Positions 1 through 6,146 of a stretch of 11,437 bases of DNA are shown here, piece by piece. This stretch comes from an uncultured bacterium (lineage in GTDB: Bacteria > Bacteroidota > Bacteroidia > Bacteroidales > Muribaculaceae). Within the stretch, counting starts at the first letter, position 1. The number at the start of each line of letters is the position of its first letter. Made by a program: the position numbers and the translations under genes. Location: the NCBI GenBank assembly GCA_946184715.1, contig CAMHGU010000054.1, positions 1 to 11,437 on the forward strand. The letters are read 5' to 3'. The notes beneath the pieces are model-generated. The model had not been told where the DNA came from. It did not search any database and worked only from the letters and a program-made list of their open reading frames with translations.

Positions 1-54
1 TCAACTAATATTGACATAAGTCAAACAGGAGTCAACCATTTTCGGGCAACCACA

Positions 55-84
55 CGGTAGTGTCCGATAGTGCCCGGTAGTGTC
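55..84 (+). repeat. Three tandem GTAG-containing decamers next to REP copy 1
   Basis: Three consecutive 10-base units lie head to tail: CGGTAGTGTC (55-64), CGATAGTGCC (65-74) and CGGTAGTGTC (75-84). The third unit is the 5' end of REP copy 1. Each unit has the form CGRTAGTGYC, so the GTAG tetranucleotide typical of REP elements is repeated at this edge (ATAG in the middle unit). This could be slippage or remains of stacked REP ends; which one is not clear. Confidence 0.7.
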
Positions 85-119
85 CGCGACTGCGTCGCGG
101 AGTACCTTGACAAAGCCTC
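76..119 (+). repeat. REP-like hairpin element, copy 1 (downstream of RAYT)
   Basis: The element has a GTAG tetranucleotide (77-80), two spacer bases, then a perfect 8-bp stem TCCGCGAC (83-90) / GTCGCGGA (94-101) around a TGC loop. A tail GTACCTTGACAAAG follows. Bases 76-105 are identical to 764-793 inside the neighbouring transposase gene. A GTAG tetranucleotide in front of an imperfect or perfect palindrome is the known architecture of REP sequences mobilised or bound by RAYT proteins. It sits about 90 bases past the transposase stop codon. Confidence 0.8.
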
Positions 120-157
120 ATCGCTCAAATCTCGAGTCGATGTTGTCGTAAATCCGT

Positions 158-193
158 GCCATAGTCGGTTATGGCGGGCTTTGCTCCGCGAGG
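158..193. repeat. Small hairpin and inverted-repeat remnant downstream of RAYT
   Basis: GCCATA (158-163) pairs with TATGGC (170-175) around a 6-base loop. The following GCTCCGCGAGG (183-193) is the exact reverse complement of CCTCGCGGAGC at 810-820, just past REP copy 2. There is no T-run, so a classical terminator is not indicated. It may be a degenerate piece of the same REP family in inverted orientation. The remainder of 1-207 shows no gene. Confidence 0.45.
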
Positions 194-207
194 CCTTGTA
201 TAGTCAC

Positions 208-1212
208 TTATTCATTGTGTCTGGCAATAGTGAGGGCAATGCGGTTGAGTGCCAGGCACTGCTCTCGCGTTATCGCTCGCCTGTCGTTGTGGGCTTCTCC
301 GGTGCCCACAAGTAGCAAGCGTCCTTCAGAGCACGCTTCAAACTGTCGCCCGGCCGGCTTCTGCATCGGCGCTATGCCCCTATCGAGCACTATTATCAAC
401 CGGCAACCGGCTCCCAAGGCTCGTCGCATCACCTCTTTCTCCCCGGGGCTGATGCAGGCCGAAACGAGTACCGTGCCGCCTTGTCCGAGTTCAAGATAGT
501 GGTTGCATCGCTCTTCGATGTCGGTAGTTGTCAGGCTTCGCGAGCATTGCACCACCTCCTTGTGGGGATAGTCGAGCAGGAATCGGTTGCCGAGCGCTGA
601 AAAGTGCTGCGTCCCGATCTCAATATCGGCGATGGCGGTGAAATACTGCCTATTGTTGCGCTTCACCCATAGCCTGTAGGGATTCCGGAGCAGATAGTTC
701 TTCCAGCAGGCCAGCTGCCCGCTGCCTCGGAGGATGCGGTCGTTGAAGCCGGGCTCCCAGGCGGGTAGTGTCCGCGACTGCGTCGCGGAGTACACTGACA
801 AAGGCTTATCCTCGCGGAGCGCGGCGGTGCATTTCCCTTTGAAACGTGCTATCACGGCGCCTAAATGCTTATCGATGGGGGCGGTGACATATAGAATGCC
901 GTGCAGGTGGTCGGGCATAAGTTGGAGGGCGAGCGATCTGATATGCGGCTGTTCCTGCGTTATCCTGAACCATTCCTCCATTACCAGCGTTCCGTAGGCG
1001 CTCAGCTCCACCCACGGCAGAGGATGGTCACCGTCGGCGTCGCGAAGCTCACCAAGCAACTTTCGCCTTCCGGCCGTTATCAGCGTAAGCATATAGATGC
1101 ACGGCCCGCGATAGTCGTGGCCATCTTTGCGCCGTGTCATCGACGGGCGCGCCCGCAGCTCGCTGTGATTTGCTATCCAAGCCAGCCGTTTCGCTACTCT
1201 TTCGTCGTCCAT
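208..1212 (-). CDS. RAYT-type HUH transposase with C-terminal DprA/SLOG-like domain
   Basis: This 334-residue protein is related to REP-associated tyrosine transposases, single-strand DNA endonucleases of the Y1/IS200 group. Seen directly: the HUH motif is in MPDHLHG (H102, H104), and the candidate catalytic tyrosine is Y173 in NYLLRNPYRLW, matching the RAYT pattern of Tyr before Asn-Pro. The stretch WEPGFNDRIL (152-161) is also RAYT-like. Residues about 210-325 form a second module with Rossmann-like strands and helices (GGTVLVSACISPGEKE at 245-260, then CRLIIVLDRG, then GRLLLV at 297-302). This resembles the DprA/SLOG nucleotide- or DNA-binding fold; the assignment is by pattern only. The start is an ATG at 1212, only a few bases below a -7-like element, so M25 (1140) is an alternative. 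Residues 139-150 are encoded by an inserted REP copy. The frame is intact. Function is probably cutting or copying of REP hairpins or a domesticated role. Confidence 0.85.
   Translation of the reverse strand: MDDERVAKRLAWIANHSELRARPSMTRRKDGHDYRGPCIYMLTLITAGRRKLLGELRDADGDHPLPWVELSAYGTLVMEEWFRITQEQPHIRSLALQLMPDHLHGILYVTAPIDKHLGAVIARFKGKCTAALREDKPLSVYSATQSRTLPAWEPGFNDRILRGSGQLACWKNYLLRNPYRLWVKRNNRQYFTAIADIEIGTQHFSALGNRFLLDYPHKEVVQCSRSLTTTDIEERCNHYLELGQGGTVLVSACISPGEKEVMRRALGAGCRLIIVLDRGIAPMQKPAGRQFEACSEGRLLLVGTGEAHNDRRAITREQCLALNRIALTIARHNE
764..810 (+). repeat. REP-like hairpin element, copy 2, inside the RAYT reading frame
   Basis: GTAG (765-768), then stem TCCGCGAC (771-778) / GTCGCGGA (782-789) with a TGC loop, then the tail GTAC, ACTGACAAAGGC. 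The first 30 bases match copy 1 exactly and the tail matches with a few changes. On the coding (minus) strand it is read without a stop as roughly VYSATQSRTLP (residues 139-150), between the helix after the HUH motif and the conserved WEPGFNDRIL segment. Confidence 0.8.
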
Positions 1213-1216
1213 ATCA

Positions 1217-1247
1217 CAAATTTACGAAGTCCCCTCCTCCCTCGCAA
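1217..1247 (-). promoter_or_regulatory. Candidate Bacteroidetes promoter for the RAYT gene
   Basis: On the minus strand TTG (1247-1245), a 20-base spacer and TAAATTTG (1224-1217) fit the Bacteroidetes -33/-7 consensus (TTG, about 19 bases, TAnnTTTG). The -7 element ends only 4 bases before the annotated ATG. The transcript would therefore be nearly leaderless, or translation would start at M25. Confidence 0.45.
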
Positions 1248-1282
1248 CCTTTTCCCCAAAAAATCGCCCCAAGAGCCGCGCG

Positions 1283-1318
1283 CCTTTTGTCGAGGTACTC
1301 AGAGACGCAGTCACTGAG
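1283..1318 (-). repeat. Diverged REP-like hairpin element, copy 3 (inverted, upstream of RAYT)
   Basis: Read on the minus strand, CTCAGTGAC (1318-1310), TGC loop, GTCTCTGAG (1306-1298) forms a 9-bp stem with one mismatch, followed by the tail TACCTCGACAAAAG. Loop and tail match copies 1 and 2. The stem differs, but includes a paired change (C-G to A-T) and a new outer C-G pair. No GTAG is evident. It lies 12 bases past the stop of the upstream phosphoethanolamine transferase gene, so it may also protect or end that transcript, though no T-run follows directly. Confidence 0.65.
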
Positions 1319-1329
1319 CCGGGGGTGGG

Positions 1330-3039
1330 TTAGGGGAGGCGGAGGTGGTGGCGGCGGGCGAAGTCGAAGTCGGGGTCTTTGAGGCCTACGGTGTTGAGAC
1401 GGCAGGGCTCGTTGTGGTCGTTGAGGTAGTAGCGGGGTGTGACGGTGAAGGTGGGGCTGGCGAGCGAGAGGCGGCGGTCAATCTGGTTGCCGCTGATGCC
1501 GGCGATGTCGAGCAGGGTGTGGAAGGTGACTTTATTGGTGGCGATGGGCTTGAGGGCGTTGGCGCGCAGGGTGGGGGCTACGTCGGGCCATCGCTCGATG
1601 TATTGGCTTGAGAGCCAGGCAATCCAGGGCACGTAAATCTGGTGGATCGACGGTGCGGGCGAGGCGTGGAGGAAGAGGTGGCGGCTGTCGTCGTAGATGT
1701 CCTCGCCGTGGTCGGAGGTGTAGATGACGGCGGCGGGGCATTGCTCGGCGGCTACCATATTGATTACGCTGGCGATGAAGTAGTCGGAGTAGCAGATGGT
1801 GTTGTCGTAGCTGTTGATGAGCTTTTCGCGCTCGAGGAGGCCTGCCGAGAGGGGCACGTCGGGCTTGAAGACGGCCTTGTCGGCGGGGTAGCGCTCGTGG
1901 TAGGCGAAGTGGCTGCCGTAGGTGTGGAGCACGATGAGTTTCTTGGAGTTGCGGGTGTCGGCGAGCGAGGTGCGCAGCAGCTCGAGCAGGGTGCCGTCGG
2001 ATACATTGGCCGAATCGGCATATACCTCTTTGACGTACACGTTTTTGTCGGCCTCGCGCCCGAAGAAGTCGATGAAGGAGTGGTTGTAGCGCTGGTTGGA
2101 GTAGAACGAGGTGGCGTAGCCCGCTTCGTTGAAGGCGGCGATGAGGCTTCGCTGGGTGTAAACGCGGTCGAAACACTCGGCCGAGGCGGCCGAGAGGATC
2201 ATCGGCACGCTCTTATGGGTGGTATTGGACTCGGAGAGGGCATCGCGGGCGATGATTAGGCTATCGCTCATAGCGGCGAGGCAGGGCGTGGTGTTGCGCT
2301 CGTAGCCGTAGATGCCGAAGCTCTCGGCGCGGGCCGTCTCGCCTATGATGAGCACGTACACCTCGGGCTGCTGCGCCTCGTGGGCGCTGACGGCCGCGAA
2401 TTTGAAGTTGCGCGAGGTCTCGAAGTAGTTCTCGGTGAGGAAATAGCGCTGCACGGCGAGCCCGAGATTGTAGGTGACATTGACGGGGAACAGGTCGTTG
2501 TAGAACTTATAGGAGCGGTCGATGAAGTGGGTGGCGATGGTGAGCACGAGGGCCGGAATGAGGAGCACGGCGGCTCGCTTGCGCTGCACCAGCCGGTAGA
2601 AGAGCGGGAGGTCCATCATATTGCGCCACGATACCACGCCGAGTATCAGCCCGCCGCCATATACCACCACTACAAACACTACCGAGAGCCAGAGGTTGCC
2701 GAGCAGCTCGGTGGCCTCGCCCACGTTGGTAGTGACCACATTGAGAAACATATCCACGGCGATAGGCGCCTCGCCGAAGAGGTGGAGCAGCACTATCTCG
2801 AAAGCGTCGTAGAAGAGGAAGAGAAACATCGCCCAGAGCGCCTTGCCCGGCTTTCGCGAGAAGGTCATCGCCATCCAATAGGCCGAGAGAGGCAGCACTA
2901 CGTTGCAGATGCGCCCCAATATGCCCATACGCTCGGTGAATGCCATAATGCAGTTGGGCAAGATGAGCACGCCGATGAAGAACCAGAAGAGTAGCTTCTG
3001 GTTGTGGGCCAGGCGATTGATATGTTTAAAAAGCTTCAT
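1330..3039 (-). CDS. EptA-like phosphoethanolamine transferase (sulfatase superfamily)
   Basis: This is a 569-residue inner-membrane enzyme expected to move phosphoethanolamine from phosphatidylethanolamine to lipid A or another LPS sugar on the periplasmic face. Residues 1-175 hold about five membrane segments (around 15-35, 44-60, 67-88, 117-138, 156-172). The rest is a periplasmic alkaline-phosphatase-fold domain. Family landmarks: IGETARAESFGIYGYERN (metal ligand E234); TTHKSVPM with T274 as the likely nucleophile, equivalent to EptA Thr280; HTYGSH (H372); SDHGED (D443, H444); and H458 in FLHASP. Length fits the EptA/CptA group (about 540-580). It starts inside the 3' end of the barrel-protein gene (14-base overlap), suggesting translational coupling. 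The exact acceptor (lipid A, heptose, Kdo or a protein glycan) cannot be told from sequence. Confidence 0.88.
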   Translation of the reverse strand: MKLFKHINRLAHNQKLLFWFFIGVLILPNCIMAFTERMGILGRICNVVLPLSAYWMAMTFSRKPGKALWAMFLFLFYDAFEIVLLHLFGEAPIAVDMFLNVVTTNVGEATELLGNLWLSVVFVVVVYGGGLILGVVSWRNMMDLPLFYRLVQRKRAAVLLIPALVLTIATHFIDRSYKFYNDLFPVNVTYNLGLAVQRYFLTENYFETSRNFKFAAVSAHEAQQPEVYVLIIGETARAESFGIYGYERNTTPCLAAMSDSLIIARDALSESNTTHKSVPMILSAASAECFDRVYTQRSLIAAFNEAGYATSFYSNQRYNHSFIDFFGREADKNVYVKEVYADSANVSDGTLLELLRTSLADTRNSKKLIVLHTYGSHFAYHERYPADKAVFKPDVPLSAGLLEREKLINSYDNTICYSDYFIASVINMVAAEQCPAAVIYTSDHGEDIYDDSRHLFLHASPAPSIHQIYVPWIAWLSSQYIERWPDVAPTLRANALKPIATNKVTFHTLLDIAGISGNQIDRRLSLASPTFTVTPRYYLNDHNEPCRLNTVGLKDPDFDFARRHHLRLP

Positions 3040-4276
3040 TGATGCTGAATACTACACCCCATTGCTTCGACTTGCCGAAGCCTACGTCGAGCCTGATGTT
3101 CATATCTTTCTTGAACTCCCAGCGGTAGCCGAAGCCGAAGTTGGGAAGCACCTTCTTGAAGGTCTCTTTATTGTGGAATACGGAGGCGAGGCCCACCCAG
3201 AATACCACTGAGTTGCGGCGCCAAACGTGCTGTCGCAGCTCCACCTGGGCTTCGAGCTTGTGCTTGTCGCGGTAGCGCCCCTCGTAGTAGCCGCGGAGCG
3301 AGTGGCTGCCGCCCACGAAGGCCATCAGCGACCACGGCGGGGTGCCGAAGTTGAACTCGCCGAGGATCTGCCCGGCCACCACGCCGCCTTTCCACACTCG
3401 GTGGTAGGTGTCGAACTCGAAGGCTGTGGTGCTGAAGCTGTAGTCGCCATTACCGAGAAAGCGGGGGTGAAAGCTTTGGGTAAGCTTCACATATAAGCCA
3501 CGGTGGGCATTGGTGACCACATCGCGGCTATCGTAGCTGATGGTGCCGCCCAATCCGAGATTGTGCCCCTTGAGTTTCTGCCCTTCGAGCAGGGTCATAT
3601 CGTCAATCGCCTTGCCGTTCACATAGTCCCAATCAATGAAGGGGCCGGCATAGAAATTGTGGCCTAAGCGGAAGAGGAAATGGGCTTCGAGGTCGAGGCG
3701 GATGCGCTTGAGCTGGGTCTTATTGGCGTCGTTGTTACACTTGTCGTAGCCTATGCCCCAGAAGTAGGCCGGCTCGTAGTAGAAACCGAAGCGGTAGTTG
3801 AGCCGGTAGCGCTCGCGGGGGAAAATGTGATGCCCCACGATGCCGAGCGACACGAATCCGGCGGTGGAGAAGTTGCCGTAGAGCGCGGCGTCGGAGTGGG
3901 GCAGGGTGAGGTCGGCGCGGTCGGTGCGATACTGCGCGGCGCCGATGATGCCGAGCCCGAATTTGGTGTCGCTCGAGTAGTAGGGCCCGCCTATGATGCT
4001 GAAGTCTACGGGCTTATCGAGCTTCTCTTTGTTGGTGTCGTTGAAGTAGGCGATAATCTTCTGGACGAAGTTGCGCTTCACGGGCTTGGCCACGGTATCG
4101 GCCGGCGCTGTGGTGATGCTATCGAGCGTATTCGCCTGATTATGAGCCTGTAAGGAATCGACGGGAATCTCGGCGTCGAGCAGGGGCACTGCCGTCACAT
4201 CGTCGGCCACAGCGTGGAGGGCGCCAAGCGCCACCATCGCAGCCACTATCAGAGTATATATAATCGTTCGTTTCAA
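3026..4276 (-). CDS. BamA/TamA-like outer-membrane barrel protein without POTRA domains
   Basis: This 416-residue exported protein has a signal peptide (KRTIIYTLIVAAM, cut near residue 24), a low-complexity linker to about residue 85, and then a C-terminal Omp85/bacterial-surface-antigen barrel. Evidence: alternating beta-strand pattern from about 90 to 416, the YDSRD motif (248-252), the LRGYYEGRYRD segment (327-337) equivalent to the (V/L)RGF/Y lock motif of Omp85 proteins, and a C-terminal phenylalanine after a barrel-end signal. No POTRA repeats are visible, unlike true BamA, so it is more likely an accessory translocator or unknown porin-like member. The start codon is TTG (4276-4274); no in-frame ATG precedes M14, and the TTG start gives a proper signal peptide. 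It is first gene of an operon with the downstream phosphoethanolamine transferase. Confidence 0.82.
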   Translation of the reverse strand: MKRTIIYTLIVAAMVALGALHAVADDVTAVPLLDAEIPVDSLQAHNQANTLDSITTAPADTVAKPVKRNFVQKIIAYFNDTNKEKLDKPVDFSIIGGPYYSSDTKFGLGIIGAAQYRTDRADLTLPHSDAALYGNFSTAGFVSLGIVGHHIFPRERYRLNYRFGFYYEPAYFWGIGYDKCNNDANKTQLKRIRLDLEAHFLFRLGHNFYAGPFIDWDYVNGKAIDDMTLLEGQKLKGHNLGLGGTISYDSRDVVTNAHRGLYVKLTQSFHPRFLGNGDYSFSTTAFEFDTYHRVWKGGVVAGQILGEFNFGTPPWSLMAFVGGSHSLRGYYEGRYRDKHKLEAQVELRQHVWRRNSVVFWVGLASVFHNKETFKKVLPNFGFGYRWEFKKDMNIRLDVGFGKSKQWGVVFSINEAF

Positions 4277-4292
4277 AATGACAAATTTGGGA

Positions 4293-4323
4293 CAAAGGTA
4301 GTGATTTTTATCCGATTTTTCAC
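4293..4323 (-). promoter_or_regulatory. Candidate promoter of the barrel-protein / EptA-like operon
   Basis: TACCTTTG (4300-4293 on the minus strand) matches the -7 consensus TAnnTTTG. The -33 region is weak (GTG at 4323-4321, 20-base spacer). The resulting 5' leader before the TTG start at 4276 would be only about 10 bases. Confidence 0.5.
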
Positions 4324-4391
4324 CACTTTGGCAGGTGTTGCCCCTAATTGATATTATATATGGTTGAAAATTAGTGAGTTGAATTGGAAAT

Positions 4392-4430
4392 AAAAAAACG
4401 AGAGCCGCTCGCGTCGTGCGGCGGCCCTCG
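4392..4430 (-). terminator. Intrinsic terminator after the TPR-protein gene
   Basis: On the minus strand CGAGGGCCGC (4430-4421) pairs with GCGGCTCTCG (4408-4399) with only one G-U wobble across 10 bp, around a 12-base loop. It is followed immediately by seven T (4398-4392). It lies 22 bases past the TAA of the TPR gene and separates that operon from the barrel-protein operon. Confidence 0.92.
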
Positions 4431-4445
4431 CCTTATATAATAAGG
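4431..4445. repeat. Short AT-rich palindrome between stop codon and terminator
   Basis: CCTTAT (4431-4436) and ATAAGG (4440-4445) are perfect inverted repeats around ATA, directly between the TPR-gene stop codon and the terminator stem. It may simply add a small 3' UTR hairpin. No function is assigned. Confidence 0.4.
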
Positions 4446-4451
4446 TGTATT

Positions 4452-6071
4452 TTACTTGAGGGAGTTGACGTAGTTGCGGAGAGCATCGTTGGTGGGGTCA
4501 ACATCGAGCCAGCGGGTGTAATACTCTTTGGCTGAGGCAATATCGCCTGAGTTGTAGTAGTAAGTGGCGAGATATACATAGGCCTGAATGTAGGACGAAG
4601 CGTGTTCGGTCTTGTTCTCGGGCTTGAGGTCGAGCACACGGATCAGCTCTTTGCAAGCATCGACGCCGATACCGGTCTTCGACTCCTCGTCAGCAGCGAG
4701 GTAGAGCTGGGCGCGGCGCTGGAACACGCGGTAGTCGTCGGGGACGAGGTTGCACACTTCGTTCATAATCTCAACGCCGTTGCGGAAGTAGGTGCCGTCG
4801 GGGTCTTGCTTCGATACCACCATGTTGAGGTAGCGGCCGGCGAGGGTGTACTTGTCGTTGGTAGAGGGCTTCTCGGCCATGTCGATATACGACTTGTAAG
4901 CGGCGAGCGAAGCTTGATAGTCCTCCTTGCCCATATAGGCGTTGGAGAGGTCTTTGTAGATTTCCACCTTATCGGGGGCCACCTTGAGGGCGTTCTCATA
5001 GGCCACAATAGCGTCGTCGTAGCGGCCGAGCTCGCTGAGCACTTCGCCGTAGTTGGTGTAGTCGCTTACCACAAACTTGTTGTTCTTGTCGGGTGTAGCC
5101 TGCATAAAAGCTGCGCCGAGGTCGGCGGCTGCTTGCCACTCTTTGAGGGCGGCTTTGCTGCGGAAGGCGAGGCGCTTCATCAGGAACGATTGCGGATTGA
5201 TGCGGAGCAGACGCTGCGACTCGTCGTAGGCTTGCTGGAACTTGTCGTCGGCGAAGAGCAGGAACACGTAGCGCTCCTCATCTTTGGCAAAGTGGTTGGG
5301 GTTCTTGATGTATTCGCCATAGGCGGCTGTGGCCTCGGGAATCTGGTGGTTGTCGTAGTACTTCTCAGCGATTTCGTGCTGGGCGAGGGCCGAGTTGGGC
5401 ACTATTCGGAGCAGCTCCTGGAGCTTGCGGATGGCTTCGTCGGGGTTGATGTTGAAATAGGTGTCGGCATATTTCACATAAGCCTCCTGTGCATCGTCGT
5501 TGTCGAATTGGATAGCCATCTCATAGTAGCCGGCAGCTTCGCCCCATTTCTTCTGAGCGGTGAGCATATCGCCTTCGAGCACATAGGCGGCGGGGTTATC
5601 CTTGTCGGCCTTTTTGGCTTTCTTGAGATACTTCTCAATCTGCTTAGCGTAGGCCACGGGGTCGGCATTGAAGTATTCGCGAGCTATAGCGGCTTGCACT
5701 TCAGCGTCCTTCGAATCAGCGTCGCCGGCTTGCTTGAAGTGGTCTTCGGCTGCAGCGGCGTTGCCGTTCTTGAGGGCGATGGAACCGAGGCCCACATAGT
5801 TGAGACCTTCCTTGGGGTCGAGGGCAATACCTTCGTCGAAGAGAGCCTTAGCCTTGGCGGCATCGTTTTCGGTTGCCAGAGCGATAGCACCGAGGTAGTA
5901 TTTAGCCTTCGATTTGTTGGCATCGGCATCGTTGAGCGTGCGCTCAAAGAGGATTTTGGCTTCTTCCATCTTGCCGCACTCGAAGTATTCGATTGCGTCC
6001 TTCTGACCTTGTGCCCATGCAGTCAGCGACGCGGCTGCAAGGAAGAGCGAAAGTGCGAATTTTGCTTTCAT
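4452..6071 (-). CDS. Exported tetratricopeptide-repeat protein
   Basis: This 539-residue protein has a Sec signal peptide (MKAKFALSLFLAAASLTAWA, cleavage before or at QGQ). TPR-type helical repeats then run over almost the whole length. Recognisable units include those around residues 55-125 (GAIALATEND, GLGSIALKNG), 160-265, 340-400 (LGRYDDAIVAYENALKVAPD) and a C-terminal one at about 498-535 (YYYNSGDIASAKEYYTRWLD). TPR arrays are protein-protein interaction scaffolds; no enzymatic motif is present. It is likely periplasmic. It is the last gene of an operon after the PstS-like lipoprotein (75-base gap with no clear -7 element) and is followed by a strong terminator. Pairing of a PstS-like lipoprotein with a TPR protein is, as I recall, common in Bacteroidales next to TonB/ExbBD genes. 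The function of the pair is not established. Confidence 0.88.
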   Translation of the reverse strand: MKAKFALSLFLAAASLTAWAQGQKDAIEYFECGKMEEAKILFERTLNDADANKSKAKYYLGAIALATENDAAKAKALFDEGIALDPKEGLNYVGLGSIALKNGNAAAAEDHFKQAGDADSKDAEVQAAIAREYFNADPVAYAKQIEKYLKKAKKADKDNPAAYVLEGDMLTAQKKWGEAAGYYEMAIQFDNDDAQEAYVKYADTYFNINPDEAIRKLQELLRIVPNSALAQHEIAEKYYDNHQIPEATAAYGEYIKNPNHFAKDEERYVFLLFADDKFQQAYDESQRLLRINPQSFLMKRLAFRSKAALKEWQAAADLGAAFMQATPDKNNKFVVSDYTNYGEVLSELGRYDDAIVAYENALKVAPDKVEIYKDLSNAYMGKEDYQASLAAYKSYIDMAEKPSTNDKYTLAGRYLNMVVSKQDPDGTYFRNGVEIMNEVCNLVPDDYRVFQRRAQLYLAADEESKTGIGVDACKELIRVLDLKPENKTEHASSYIQAYVYLATYYYNSGDIASAKEYYTRWLDVDPTNDALRNYVNSLK

Positions 6072-6146
6072 TTTCGTTGTCGTTTTTAGTTGGTTATTGT
6101 TTTGAATATTATTGTTGTCGAAAGTTTAATGCGGGGCGGAGAAAAA

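Noticed and set aside
1..54. TTGAC-ATAA-GTCAA inverted repeat at 11-24
   Set aside because: A 5-bp stem in AT-rich DNA at the window edge, without neighbouring gene context; could be chance.
55..119. Possible CRISPR-type array from the decamer repeats
   Set aside because: Units are only 10 bases with no spacers; better explained as a REP edge.
70..315. Plus-strand 81-codon frame starting in the REP element
   Set aside because: It is made of repeat sequence and the antisense 3' end of the RAYT gene; no protein-like features.
1250..1318. Intrinsic terminator after the EptA-like gene
   Set aside because: The hairpin at 1298-1318 is a diverged REP and is not followed directly by a T-run; the T6 run near 1256-1263 is too far from the stem. 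It may still influence the transcript.
1642..2994. Plus-strand open frames of about 205 codons each (1642-2259, 2380-2994) opposite the EptA-like gene
   Set aside because: Low-complexity compositions and full overlap with a well-supported transferase with catalytic motifs on the minus strand.
4602..6089. Long plus-strand open frame of 495 codons opposite the TPR gene
   Set aside because: Valine/glycine/glutamate-rich translation typical of the antisense frame of a GC-biased gene; no domain and no promoter. The minus-strand TPR protein has clear signal peptide, repeats and terminator.
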